64,000 bases of DNA from Rufibacter immobilis (GCF_003721565.1 NZ_RJJE01000017.1:1600636-1664635), one strand, 5' to 3'. Counted from the first letter of the stretch, positions 17,544-26,385 are shown. The notes: generated by a model from the letters alone, not told the origin. Program-made: numbers and translations.

Positions 17544-18566
17544 ATGGGAAAAGTACTTTCGTTTGGAGAACTCCTGTTGAGAATCTGCCCAGATGGGGAG
17601 GGCGAATGGTTAGGCCAAAACAAATTGCCGTTCTACGTGGGCGGCGCCGAACTGAACGTAGCCACCGCCTTAGCTCTCTGGGGAGTGCCCTCGGCATATC
17701 TCACAGCGTTACCGGAAAACTTTCTCTCTGAGCAGCTATTGGAGTACCTGCAGGAACTCCAGATAGATATAAGCCCGGTGGTGATACAAGGCGAGCGGAT
17801 TGGTCTTTATTATCTCCCCAAAGGAAAAGACCTCAAAAACGCCGGCGTTATCTATGACCGCAAAGGCTCGGCCTACGCAGATCTCACCCCTGGCAGCATT
17901 GACTGGGATGCTGTTTTTGAAGGCGTAAGCTGGTTCCATTTCAGCGCCATCTGCCCCGCCCTGAATCAAAGCGTTGCCGATGTCTGCGCCGAAGCCCTGC
18001 AAGCGGCCGCTGACCGTAACATCTTTGTCTCCTTAGATCTGAATTACCGCGCCAAACTTTGGAAATACGGTAAAGAACCACTTGACATAATGCCAACGTT
18101 GGCATTATCTTGTGATCTGATCATGGGCAACGTGTGGGCTGCGAATAAAATGCTGGGGATGCCGTTACAGGAAGACCTGGTGCAGGACATAGACAAAGAC
18201 AATCTGCTGCAACATGCCACCCTCACCTCTGAGGCTATCTTAAAGGAGTTCCCCAGATGCAAGATGGTGGCCAATACTTTCCGTTTTGACCACGGGCCGC
18301 AGGGAATCCGCTATTTCACCACTCTTTACGCCCAGGGTGAACTGCATGTCTCGCAGGAATATGTGGTGGATACCATCCTAGATAAAGTAGGCAGCGGAGA
18401 CTGTTTCATGGCCGGACTTATCTACGGCTTGTATCACCAGCGGGCACCTCAGGAAACCCTTGAATTCGCGACTGCGGCTGCCTTCAAAAAATTGTTCATT
18501 GAAAGTGACGCTACTACCAGCACGGTAGCTGAAATAGAGGAAACCATAAAAGCCTATGCCAACTAA
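17544..18566 (+). CDS. kdgK: 2-dehydro-3-deoxygluconokinase (PfkB family)
   Basis: This 340-aa ribokinase-like sugar kinase phosphorylates KDG to KDPG. It shows the PfkB N-terminal signature (LSFGELLLRICP, GGAELNVATALALWG) and the catalytic C-terminal motif DKVGSGDCFMAGLIYG with the GxGD aspartate. It starts 3 bp after uxaC and overlaps eda by 11 bp, consistent with translational coupling. In this locus KDG arrives both from KduD and from the tagaturonate/altronate route. Some members act on other keto-sugars, but the context is decisive. Confidence 0.93.
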   Translation: MGKVLSFGELLLRICPDGEGEWLGQNKLPFYVGGAELNVATALALWGVPSAYLTALPENFLSEQLLEYLQELQIDISPVVIQGERIGLYYLPKGKDLKNAGVIYDRKGSAYADLTPGSIDWDAVFEGVSWFHFSAICPALNQSVADVCAEALQAAADRNIFVSLDLNYRAKLWKYGKEPLDIMPTLALSCDLIMGNVWAANKMLGMPLQEDLVQDIDKDNLLQHATLTSEAILKEFPRCKMVANTFRFDHGPQGIRYFTTLYAQGELHVSQEYVVDTILDKVGSGDCFMAGLIYGLYHQRAPQETLEFATAAAFKKLFIESDATTSTVAEIEETIKAYAN

Positions 18567-19215
18567 AGAAACCGCCTTGCAGGCCATCCTGGACCAAGGT
18601 CTGTTGCCCCTGTTCTTCCACCAAGACCCTGAACTGAGCCTGGAGGTGATCAAGGTGCTATACAACGCAGGCATCAGAACACTGGAGTACACCAACCGCG
18701 GTGCCGCCGCATTGGAGAACTTCACTTTTCTGAAAGCTGAGCTGAAGTCATACGAAGACCTGCAACTGGGTATTGGTACCATCAAAACAGTGCAGCAGGC
18801 CAATGACTTCCTCAAAGCCGGAGCCGATTACATTGTGGCGCCCATTGTGGACCCGCAAGTGGGCCATGTGGTGCATGAGGCGGGCTTGCTCTGGATTCCG
18901 GGCTGCTTTACCCCCACAGAGATTCATGTGGCGCAAACGGCAAAGGCGGCCTTGATCAAGATCTTCCCGGCCAACATTGTAGGTCCGGCGTTTGTGTCTT
19001 CCATCAAAGAGCTCTTCCCGGGCCAGCTGTTCATACCTACCGGAGGCGTGGAAATGGAGGCCGAAAACATCAGGACCTGGTTTAAGGCCGGCGTGTGTGC
19101 CGTGGGCATGGGCAGCAAGCTCATCAGCAAAGAAGTATTGGCCCAGCGCCAGCTAGATCACCTGTTTGCCCAGACCCAGGAAGCGATTAGGCTGGTGCAA
19201 ACTTCCCGAACCTAG
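18556..19215 (+). CDS. eda: KDPG / KHG aldolase
   Basis: The 219-aa class I aldolase splits KDPG into pyruvate and glyceraldehyde 3-phosphate. The general base E44 (TLEYTNRG) and the Schiff-base lysine K135 in LIKIFPAN are present, with GCFTPTE (116-122) and GIGT (72-75) as further family blocks. It overlaps kdgK by 11 bp and precedes the hexuronate transporter by 29 bp. It is the last enzymatic step of the uronate pathway encoded here. Confidence 0.95.
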   Translation: MPTKETALQAILDQGLLPLFFHQDPELSLEVIKVLYNAGIRTLEYTNRGAAALENFTFLKAELKSYEDLQLGIGTIKTVQQANDFLKAGADYIVAPIVDPQVGHVVHEAGLLWIPGCFTPTEIHVAQTAKAALIKIFPANIVGPAFVSSIKELFPGQLFIPTGGVEMEAENIRTWFKAGVCAVGMGSKLISKEVLAQRQLDHLFAQTQEAIRLVQTSRT

Positions 19216-19244
19216 AACCTATCCACTACCAAACGAACAAACAT

Positions 19245-20642
19245 ATGTCCTCAACAAAACAAACAACACCCGCGGAGACAATCCAGGGAAAGATTGGCGG
19301 CTACCGGTGGACCATCTGCGGCCTTCTCTTTTTCGCGACCACGGTGAATTACCTGGACAGACAGGTACTGAGCCTTTTGCAGCCCATGTTGGCCGAGAAG
19401 TTTGGCTGGTCAAATACAGATTACGCGAATATTGCCGCCGTTTTCCAGTTTACCTACGCTATTTCCATGTTGTTTGCCGGCCGTATCATAGACCGGTTGG
19501 GGACTAAATGGGGCTACGCCTGGGCTTTGATCATCTGGTCTTTGGCCGCCATCTTACACGCCTACGCAGAACCATTGGGCAGGGCGGTGAGCCCGGTCTT
19601 CACGGCAGTGGGGTTTGCGGCCATTCCCGTCTCAGTGCTGGGGTTTATGGTGGCGCGGGCATTTCTGGGCTTTGGGGAATCCGGTAACTTTCCGGCGGCC
19701 ATCAAGGCAACGGCAGAATATTTTCCTAAAAAAGAACGCTCCCTGGCCACAGGTATCTTCAATTCTGGCTCCAATGTGGGGGCTATTCTGGCTCCTATCA
19801 CCGTGCCTTGGATTGCCTCTCACCTAGGCTGGGAATACACTTTCTTTATTATTGGGGCCATTGGTTTCCTGTGGCTCGTCTTCTGGTTTTACTACTATGA
19901 AACCCCAGACAGGCAGAAAAGACTCACCTCCTCAGAAAGGGCGTACATCAGCAGTGACAGCGAGCCAGTCTTGGAACCCGATTCTCCCGCATCGGCGGAG
20001 AAGGTTTCCTGGTTTAAGCTGCTGGGCTTCAAACAAACCTGGGCCTTCGCTTTCGGGAAGCTGATGACCGACGGGGTTTGGTGGTTCTTCCTGTTCTGGT
20101 TACCGGCTTACCTGAAAGTTCAGTACGGCCTCACGGGCACAGAAGTGATGCTCCCACTGGCGGCGCTGTACAGCATGACCATGATTGGCAGTATTGGCGG
20201 CGGCTGGTTCCCGGTGTACTTCATTAACAAGGGCTACAACCCGTATGAAGGCAGAATGAGAGCCATGCTCGTGATTGCGCTCTTCCCGCTGCTGGTATTG
20301 GCGGCCCAGCCGTTGGGGCACATCAGTTACTGGTTCCCGGTGCTGTTCATCGGGATTGGTGCCTCTGCCCACCAGGCGTGGTCGGCTAACATTTTCACCA
20401 CGGTATCAGACATGTTCCCCAAAAAATCGGTGGCTTCTGTGACCGGAATCGGGGGAATGGCCGGGGGTATAGGCGGGGTGCTGGTGACCAAAGCGGGCGG
20501 CTACCTGTTTGACCACTATGAGAAACTGGGCCAGATTGAAACCGGCTACACCATCATGTTCGCGTTCTGTGCGGTGGCCTACCTGGCTGCCTGGGCCGTG
20601 ATGAAAACGCTGGTGCCTAAAATGAAGCCGGTCGCTTTGTAA
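19245..20642 (+). CDS. exuT: MFS hexuronate (galacturonate/glucuronate) transporter, ExuT type
   Basis: A 465-aa inner-membrane protein with 12 predicted helices. It carries the anion:cation symporter family signature NYLDRQVLSLLQPMLAEKFGW in the first helix and loop, followed by AGRIIDRLGTKWGYAWALIIWS. A second conserved block is GESGNFPAAIKATAEYFPKKERSLATGIFNSGSNVGAI. These match ExuT/GudP-type uronate transporters. As the final gene of the uxaC-kdgK-eda-exuT run it imports monomeric uronates released in the periplasm. A strong terminator follows directly (20665-20704). Confidence 0.92.
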   Translation: MSSTKQTTPAETIQGKIGGYRWTICGLLFFATTVNYLDRQVLSLLQPMLAEKFGWSNTDYANIAAVFQFTYAISMLFAGRIIDRLGTKWGYAWALIIWSLAAILHAYAEPLGRAVSPVFTAVGFAAIPVSVLGFMVARAFLGFGESGNFPAAIKATAEYFPKKERSLATGIFNSGSNVGAILAPITVPWIASHLGWEYTFFIIGAIGFLWLVFWFYYYETPDRQKRLTSSERAYISSDSEPVLEPDSPASAEKVSWFKLLGFKQTWAFAFGKLMTDGVWWFFLFWLPAYLKVQYGLTGTEVMLPLAALYSMTMIGSIGGGWFPVYFINKGYNPYEGRMRAMLVIALFPLLVLAAQPLGHISYWFPVLFIGIGASAHQAWSANIFTTVSDMFPKKSVASVTGIGGMAGGIGGVLVTKAGGYLFDHYEKLGQIETGYTIMFAFCAVAYLAAWAVMKTLVPKMKPVAL

Positions 20643-20664
20643 ATAATAATAGAGAAAAGCACAG

Positions 20665-20704
20665 CAAAACGGCAGGGTTTCTCAAATCCTGCCGTTTTGT
20701 TTTG
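20665..20704 (+). terminator. Rho-independent terminator of the uronate operon
   Basis: AAAACGGCAGG (20666-20676) pairs perfectly with CCTGCCGTTTT (20688-20698) over an 11-base loop, followed by GTTTTGG. It ends the uxaC-exuT transcript. Confidence 0.85.
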
Positions 20705-20741
20705 GCTCTTTACAGATTGCCCTTCCTGCAAGTGAAGCGGC

Positions 20742-20781
20742 GCGTTTTGGGTCTTATTTCGGAAAAAGAGCCCCTAAACGC
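20742..20781. repeat. Pal-1 palindrome copy 6
   Basis: GCGTTTTGGGTCTTATTTC then GGAAAAAGAGCCCCTAAACGC. The left half shows the GTTTTGG variant. It lies between the exuT terminator and the MFS gene. Confidence 0.7.
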
Positions 20782-20886
20782 CTTTTGAGTAAAATGGCTT
20801 CATTCTGAACTTCCTTTCCCTTAACCCCACCTGCCTTAGGCACGTTGGGAATTTGCGTAGCCTCTGGCGCTCCACCCTTCTTTACC

Positions 20887-22053
20887 ATGATGCAGACTAA
20901 GCTGAAGCAACGCATTGCGCTGGGAGTTTTATTTTTCCAGAGCGGCCTCTGCTTTTCTTCCTGGGCCTCCAGAATACCGGATATCAAAAACAGTTTCCTG
21001 TTCAGTGACAGTGAATTCGGTACGCTCTTACTCATCAGGCCACTGGGTTCTCTGTTGGGTTTGCCGCTGGCCGGATGGGTAGTAGACCGGTACGGCAGCA
21101 AATATTCCGCAGCCATAGGAATTCTGGGTTTCAGTGTGAGTCTGGTGCTGCTGGGGATTGCCCCGGCGGTGGCGTGGCTGGCGGTGAGCCTGCTGCTGTT
21201 TGGGCTTTCTTCCAACCTGACCAGTATTTCCATCAACGCGCAGGCGCTGGCGGTGCAGAAAAGCTACGGACGCACCATCATGTCCTCGTTCCATGGCTTG
21301 TGGAGTCTGGCAGGGTTCTGTGGTGCCAGTGTGGGAGCCGCCGCCATCTCCCTGGGGCTGGAGCGCGTTACCCATTTTCTGCTCATTATGGGCACGGTGT
21401 TCCTATTTGTTTTCCTGAGCCTGCCCCACCTCAACCCAGACCAGGAGACAAAAAGCAAGCGGCTCTCTTTTGCCAAACCTGACCCTCAACTGCTTCGTCT
21501 GGGTCTTATTGCCTTCTGCGGCATGCTATGCGAGGGCTGCATGTTAGACTGGTCTGGGGTGTACTTTAAACAGGTGCTGCACGCGGAGCAGGGCTGGGTT
21601 ACCGCAGGGTTTATGGCGTACATGGGTTCTATGGCGGCGGGCCGGTTTGTCTCAGACCGGTTTGCCAACCGGTACGGAAGCACCAGAATGATACAGGTGA
21701 ATGGTCTTCTCATCTGTAGCGGTTTGCTGTTGGCGGTCATAGTGCCCAGTTTCCCTATGGCTATTCTCGGTTTTATTTTAGTGGGAGCCGGTACGTCATC
21801 GGTGATTCCGCTTACGTATACCCAAGTGGGTAAAAACCAAACCTTATCCACTGGTTTGGCGCTGGCCTTGGTATCTACCATCGGTTACTTTGGCTTTCTG
21901 CTGGGGCCTCCGCTCATTGGTTTCATAGCCGACTGGCTTAGTTTGCGCGTATCCTTCACGGTAGTGGCTCTGGTAGGCATCTCCATTACGTTACTGGTCT
22001 TGCTCAGGGCCCAGCAGAACCCGGTGAAGCCCGCTCTGCCCACCCAGAGATAG
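20887..22053 (+). CDS. MFS transporter, YbjJ-like
   Basis: The start MMQTKLKQRIALG at 20887 (or ATG 20890) gives about 388 aa; a longer frame from 20845 adds residues unlike this family. The protein has about 12 hydrophobic helices and opens with LGVLFFQSGLCFSSWASRIPDIK, close to the YbjJ/fucose-permease-like branch of the major facilitator superfamily. AGWVVDRYGSKYS carries the loop 2-3 motif. The substrate is unknown. It is a single gene between two Pal-1 elements, separated from the uronate operon by a terminator, so it need not belong to pectin use. Confidence 0.8.
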   Translation: MMQTKLKQRIALGVLFFQSGLCFSSWASRIPDIKNSFLFSDSEFGTLLLIRPLGSLLGLPLAGWVVDRYGSKYSAAIGILGFSVSLVLLGIAPAVAWLAVSLLLFGLSSNLTSISINAQALAVQKSYGRTIMSSFHGLWSLAGFCGASVGAAAISLGLERVTHFLLIMGTVFLFVFLSLPHLNPDQETKSKRLSFAKPDPQLLRLGLIAFCGMLCEGCMLDWSGVYFKQVLHAEQGWVTAGFMAYMGSMAAGRFVSDRFANRYGSTRMIQVNGLLICSGLLLAVIVPSFPMAILGFILVGAGTSSVIPLTYTQVGKNQTLSTGLALALVSTIGYFGFLLGPPLIGFIADWLSLRVSFTVVALVGISITLLVLLRAQQNPVKPALPTQR

Positions 22054-22060
22054 AGAACGC

Positions 22061-22104
22061 TTGCGTTTAGGGGCTCTTTTTCCAAAAAGAGCCCCTAAAC
22101 GCAA
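22061..22104. repeat. Pal-1 palindrome copy 7 (perfect 21-bp arms)
   Basis: Arms of 21 bp (22061-22081 and 22084-22104) are perfectly complementary around the centre CC. The core is GTTTAGGGGCTCTTTTT with TTGC as outer arm. It lies 8 bp after the MFS stop and well before ppc. The rest of the gap to 22300 is AT-rich and shows no other clear feature. Confidence 0.95.
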
Positions 22105-22300
22105 ATGCGTCGCTTGGCGTAACGGAAGGAAATCAAAATCTAAAATGACAATAAAACCGAAGATATGTTTGCGTTCTCATAAGCAAAGCTTTTCTTTAAA
22201 GAATAATTTTTAACACAACCCTTTACAGCCTTACATACTGTAAAATTGCTATCAGGTAATTTTTACCTAGCAGCGACATGCACAACGTACACCTTTACCT

Positions 22301-24877
22301 ATGGATGGTTCTTCAAATACTGCCTTACAGACGTATGATAAACACGTAGGGCTCAAGTTTCAGCTATACAACAGCCTGTTCACCGCGCTCCCGTTCCATA
22401 GAGTGGAAAAGACGGGGGTATTGCTTTCCATTTTTCTGCTGCACTGCGAGGAAGGCTTCGCGAAGGAACTGAGTCCCGCAGAAATCATCACCACGTTCTT
22501 CAGCCAATACACGCCCTACCGCACTGAGCAGGAGCAGACCGACCTGCTCTTCCGGTTTGTGCAGTACGCCGAGCGCCAGGTGGTGCTGTTTGATGCCCTG
22601 GAAGATGCCTCTTTCCGGGAAACCCATGACATGGCCGGGGCCGGAACCCTCAAACACCTGCAGGCCGAAGTAGAGCAAACCCAGACCCAGGAGCAACTGC
22701 GTGAGAAGCTGAAGGATTTTTCGGTGCGGTTGGTGCTCACGGCCCACCCCACCCAGTTCTACCCCAGCGAAGTGCTGGGCATCATCAATGACTTGTCCAA
22801 AGCCTTGGTGAGTGACAACACCGCGCAGGTGAACAGTTACCTACGCCAACTGGGCAAAACGCCTTTCTTCAAAAGCGAGAAGCCGTCACCGTATGATGAG
22901 GCCGTGAGTTTGATCTGGTACCTGGAGAACGTGTTTTACCAGGCGGCTGGGCAAATCATGACCTCGCTCAAGAACCAGTTCCCGGAGGCCGTGCCGGAGC
23001 AGCACCCCTTAATTAGACTAGGCTTCTGGCCCGGCGGCGACCGCGATGGCAATCCCTTCGTGACCGCTGACATCACCCTCCGGGTGGCCGAAGCCCTGCG
23101 CGGGGCCATTATCAAATCCTACTACCAGGATGTGCGCAAGCTCAAGCGCCGCCTCACCTTTAAAGGGGTGTTAAACGAGCTGGTGGCGCTGGAGGCCAAA
23201 CTGTACAACAACCTGTTCTTGCCGGGCTATAAAGCCGATATCTCCAAAGAAGACCTGCTGGCACCGCTGCATAAAATCAAGGAGACCCTCATCAGAGACC
23301 ACAACAGCCTCTTCCTGCCCCTGGCCGAAAACCTGATCCGGAAGGTGGAGTTGTTCGGGTTGTATTTCGCGTCATTAGATGTGCGGCAGGATAGCTCGGC
23401 CCACACCGAGGTACTGGAAGCCATTGCCGCCACGGCCCAGGTGTTGCCCCAGAATTACGCCCAGCTTACGGCAGAGGAGAAAATCAATGCCTTGCTCACT
23501 GCCCCCGCCACGGTAGACCCGGCTTCGCTGGAAAGCGAGCTGCACCAGGACACGCTCCAGTCCATGCAGGCCATGAAAACCATCCAGGCCATTAACGGCG
23601 AGGAAGGCAGCCATCGCTACATCATCAGCCACAGCACCAGCGCCCTTGACGTGATGGAAGTCTACGGCCTGTTCCTGCTCAGCGGCTGGCAACCCGAGGC
23701 CCTTACCGTAGACATTGTGCCGCTCTTTGAAACCATAGATGATCTCCAGAACGCCCCGGAGGTGATGGAAGCCTTGTACCGTTCGCCGGTGTACCGGCAG
23801 CACCTGCACCGGCGCAGGAACATCCAAACCATTATGCTGGGCTTCTCAGACGGCACCAAAGACGGCGGCTACCTCATGTCTAACTGGAGCATCTACAAAG
23901 CGAAGGAAGAGCTGACCCGGCTGGCCCAGCAGTATGATTTGCAGGTGGTGTTCTTTGACGGGCGCGGCGGTCCACCCGCGCGCGGCGGCGGCAGAACGCA
24001 CCAGTTCTACGCCTCCATGGGGCCTAAAATCGCGAGCAAGGAGATTCAGCTTACCATCCAGGGCCAGACCATCAGCTCCAACTTTGGGACTACGGATGCG
24101 GCGCAGTACAACATGGAGCAGCTCATGCACGCCGGCATCCGGAACGCGCTGTTCACGGCCCGCGAGACCACGCTGTCTGAGGCCGAGGAACAGCTCATGC
24201 AACGCCTCGCCGAGGTGAGTTACCAGGCCTACAACACCCTCAAGAACCACCCCGATTTTCTGGAGTACCTCAACTACGCCAGCCCATTGCGGTACTACGC
24301 CGAGGCCAACATTGGCAGCCGCCCAGCCAAACGCAAACCCGGCAAACTGAACCTGAACGACCTCAGAGCCGTGCCCTATGTAGGCTCCTGGAGCCAGTTG
24401 AAGCAGAACCTGCCCGGCTATTACGGGGTGGGCGCCGCCATGGAAAAACTGGAGGCCGAAGGCCAGTGGGAAGCCATTGAGAAGCTCTACCAGCGCTCCC
24501 TGTTCTTCCGGACCCTGCTGGGCAACAGCGAGATGGCCATGACCAAGTGCTTCTTCCCGCTCACGGCGTTTCTTGCCAAACACCCGCACTACGGCCCGCT
24601 CTGGAACATGATCCACCAGGAGTTTGAGCGGAGCAAACGCTACGTGCTGCGCCTCACGGGCAACGCGCACCTCATGGCCGACAAACCAGTGAACCTGCTT
24701 TCCATCCAGATGCGGCAACGCATTGAACTGCCCCTGCTCACCATCCAGCAATTCGCGCTCACTAACATCAGGGAAATGGAAGAACAGGAAAAAGAGGTCA
24801 CGAACAAACCCGTGCTGGAAAAACTGGTGATGCGCTGCTCCTTCGGGATTATCAACGCGGAACGGAATTCGGCTTAA
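22301..24877 (+). CDS. ppc: phosphoenolpyruvate carboxylase
   Basis: The 858-aa enzyme carboxylates PEP to oxaloacetate, an anaplerotic reaction. It carries the catalytic histidine H149 in LVLTAHPTQ, the WPGGDRDGNPFV block, the mobile arginine-rich loop FFDGRGGPPARGGG (about 551-564) and LLGNSEMAM. It is the divergent form found in Bacteroidota: the usual HPTE is HPTQ, and the C-terminus is INAERNSA instead of the NTG end of proteobacterial enzymes. The usual IPW.FAWTQ block reads VPYVGSWSQ. Allosteric control may therefore differ. It is monocistronic, with a terminator right after it. Confidence 0.93.
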   Translation: MDGSSNTALQTYDKHVGLKFQLYNSLFTALPFHRVEKTGVLLSIFLLHCEEGFAKELSPAEIITTFFSQYTPYRTEQEQTDLLFRFVQYAERQVVLFDALEDASFRETHDMAGAGTLKHLQAEVEQTQTQEQLREKLKDFSVRLVLTAHPTQFYPSEVLGIINDLSKALVSDNTAQVNSYLRQLGKTPFFKSEKPSPYDEAVSLIWYLENVFYQAAGQIMTSLKNQFPEAVPEQHPLIRLGFWPGGDRDGNPFVTADITLRVAEALRGAIIKSYYQDVRKLKRRLTFKGVLNELVALEAKLYNNLFLPGYKADISKEDLLAPLHKIKETLIRDHNSLFLPLAENLIRKVELFGLYFASLDVRQDSSAHTEVLEAIAATAQVLPQNYAQLTAEEKINALLTAPATVDPASLESELHQDTLQSMQAMKTIQAINGEEGSHRYIISHSTSALDVMEVYGLFLLSGWQPEALTVDIVPLFETIDDLQNAPEVMEALYRSPVYRQHLHRRRNIQTIMLGFSDGTKDGGYLMSNWSIYKAKEELTRLAQQYDLQVVFFDGRGGPPARGGGRTHQFYASMGPKIASKEIQLTIQGQTISSNFGTTDAAQYNMEQLMHAGIRNALFTARETTLSEAEEQLMQRLAEVSYQAYNTLKNHPDFLEYLNYASPLRYYAEANIGSRPAKRKPGKLNLNDLRAVPYVGSWSQLKQNLPGYYGVGAAMEKLEAEGQWEAIEKLYQRSLFFRTLLGNSEMAMTKCFFPLTAFLAKHPHYGPLWNMIHQEFERSKRYVLRLTGNAHLMADKPVNLLSIQMRQRIELPLLTIQQFALTNIREMEEQEKEVTNKPVLEKLVMRCSFGIINAERNSA

Positions 24878-24900
24878 CCAGACCTCTCGCGTTCACACAT

Positions 24901-24942
24901 CGGCGGCGGCTCCTTTCATTGGGTGCCGCCGCCGTTATTTTT
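24901..24942 (+). terminator. Rho-independent terminator of ppc
   Basis: CGGCGGCGGC (24901-24910) pairs with GCCGCCGCCG (24925-24934), followed by TTATTTTT. Confidence 0.9.
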
Positions 24943-24992
24943 GGAACAAGGGCATCAACTCAAGACAAATACGTTGATTGGAGTGCGCATTT

Positions 24993-25155
24993 CGTCCCCC
25001 TTGGAAGGGGGTAGGGGGATGACCAATACGTTAGAAGACGTCAAAAGCTTCTATTTGGTGCTCTCTACCTGTTCCGAGATATTAAGATATATTTCCTCTG
25101 CACGAGTAATCATCCCCCTACCTCCTTCAAAGGGGGACTATATACCACTCGGGAC
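24993..25155. repeat. MITE-like element with about 29-bp inverted ends plus a 19-bp tail
   Basis: The left end 24993-25022 (starts CGTCCCCCTTGGAAGGGGGT) is an imperfect inverted repeat of 25110-25138 (TCATCCCCCTACCTCCTTCA and on). They enclose about 87 bp with no reading frame. The adjoining 25137-25155 (minus strand GTCCCGAGTGGTATATAGT) recurs inverted at 28687-28705, so related sequence bounds the AT-rich island on both sides. Confidence 0.75.
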
Positions 25156-25175
25156 AAGCGGTCATAAAATAGCAA

Positions 25176-25198
25176 AAGGAGCTTTAGGGCTCCTTTTT
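25176..25198 (-). terminator. terminator after the 48-aa gene (hairpin usable on both strands)
   Basis: GGAGC-TTTAGG-GCTCC flanked by A-run on the left and T-run on the right, immediately after the leftward small gene. On the minus strand GGAGC CCTAAA GCTCC is followed by TTTT. Confidence 0.7.
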
Positions 25199-25345
25199 TT
25201 ACTTCTTCTCTTCTTCGCCGGCCTGGGGCTTGTCCTTCTTATCGTCCCGTACCGCCACTTTCAGCAAGTCCTCAAGGGTGCCGCTTACGTGCAGCTTCTC
25301 CTCGTACTTGTTGGGTCGTTTCTTGGCTACTTTCTTTTTTACCAT
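25199..25345 (-). CDS. small basic conserved protein, 48 aa
   Basis: ATG at 25345 to TAA at 25199 encodes MVKKKVAKKRPNKYEEKLHV, then SGTLEDLLKVAVRDDKKDKP and QAGEEEKK. A lysine-rich N-terminus is followed by KYEEKLHVSGTLEDLLKVAV, then an acidic/lysine tail. Small proteins with this NKYEEKL.(V/I).GTFDDL(V/L)K.SV pattern are common in Cytophagales and Flavobacteriia and remain uncharacterised (from memory of the pattern). Coding is supported by an unbroken frame, a hairpin terminator directly behind the stop, and core-genome-like base composition in contrast to the AT-rich DNA beginning just upstream. Function unknown. Confidence 0.7.
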   Translation of the reverse strand: MVKKKVAKKRPNKYEEKLHVSGTLEDLLKVAVRDDKKDKPQAGEEEKK

Positions 25346-25546
25346 GAACAAATATACTAAATCAGTTATAAACTTATAAGTTATAATGGGTTGACTTATG
25401 CTGAATCATCTACATCAAGGCAAGAGGATGTCGGATAATTTGCTTTAACGACACTTCGCTGAAGATTCATTATTGTTATTACCCGATAAACAAAATAAAA
25501 TCCGACAACATTTTGTTTTTGTTCGAGGATACGTTACTTTTACATC

Positions 25547-26329
25547 GTGCAAGTCGAAAAAAACATCGAGGATTACAAATCAGGGATACCTGCTTCAGGG
25601 AGCACCAATGGTGTTAACCTATTGGAATGCCTTAAAGATGAGCTTAGTGTAATTGAAGATAAAAAGAATCAATTATTCATTAGCTACCAATCGGAAGTAC
25701 AAAGTCTTGAAACTCGAGAAAAAGAGATTTCAAATATAATTAAGGGATTAGAGGAGCTTATCCTTAAAGCAGAGCAGTTACTGCGCACAGAAGTTAATGA
25801 TGCTTCTGTATCTGTTGTCGGATACAAGGTGGATAAAGCTAAAGAGGACAATAGTCAGGTTGATCAAAATGACAAATCAGATCAACCTACACAGTTGACT
25901 AGCCCTGATAAAGTAGAATTAACTGTACCTGTAAAGAAAGGAGACTTAAGAGGTTTAGTGTTAGAGGTTATCAGATCTTATGATAACTTCTTGTCCTCTA
26001 ATGAGGTTAGTCGAATTATTAATGCAGAATATCCTGAAGCAGGTTACTCAATCAAACAGGTGCAGGATGCTTTGAAAGACGCTAAAAGAGCTTCAATTGA
26101 AAAAGGGAAAATAACTGGACAGTTTATTTACCCTAAACAAGGGAAAAAGCTGTTTCTGTTTGGGTTATTAGATTTTTACACTGATAAACATAACCCGACA
26201 ACCCTAAAAAAAGAGTATTTTGATAAGTTAAACGAAAAAGCTAAAATAAAAGGCTACTCTCTTAAACCGCTTGACACTCCTTCTAAATCAGAACACCAGG
26301 AGCGTCTTTTTAATGGACAAGAGGTATAA
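25547..26329 (+). CDS. accessory protein with N-terminal coiled coil and C-terminal winged-helix-like region
   Basis: The 260-aa frame starts with GTG (25547) and contains no internal methionine, so the non-ATG start is hard to avoid. Residues about 25-85 form a predicted coiled coil (LKDELSVIEDKKNQLFISYQSEVQ and on). A charged, probably disordered linker (about 95-130, many D, Q, S, K) leads to a helical unit, RGLVLEVIRSYDNFLSSNEVSRIIN, then AGYSIKQVQDALKDAK. That unit resembles a winged helix such as HARE-HTH. The upstream DNA offers TTTTTG and TACTTTTA as weak promoter boxes. It is AT-rich and lies in the acquired island just before a hairpin array. I do not recognise the family; DNA or RNA binding is a guess. 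Confidence 0.65.
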   Translation: MQVEKNIEDYKSGIPASGSTNGVNLLECLKDELSVIEDKKNQLFISYQSEVQSLETREKEISNIIKGLEELILKAEQLLRTEVNDASVSVVGYKVDKAKEDNSQVDQNDKSDQPTQLTSPDKVELTVPVKKGDLRGLVLEVIRSYDNFLSSNEVSRIINAEYPEAGYSIKQVQDALKDAKRASIEKGKITGQFIYPKQGKKLFLFGLLDFYTDKHNPTTLKKEYFDKLNEKAKIKGYSLKPLDTPSKSEHQERLFNGQEV

Positions 26330-26354
26330 AAAAAAGGGTAGCTTCTGCTACCCC
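26328..26354 (-). terminator. Rho-independent terminator on the minus strand
   Basis: GGGTAGC (26336-26342) pairs with GCTACCC (26347-26353). The A-run at 26328-26335 gives a U-run after the hairpin only for leftward transcripts. It therefore ends transcription from the transposase or from the hairpin region, and faces the end of the rightward gene. Confidence 0.7.
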
Positions 26355-26385
26355 AAAGTGATTAGTTGATTTAAGGGAACTTTGA

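Noticed and set aside
23846-24751. 301-aa open frame opposite ppc
   Set aside because: Antisense shadow of a conserved enzyme gene.
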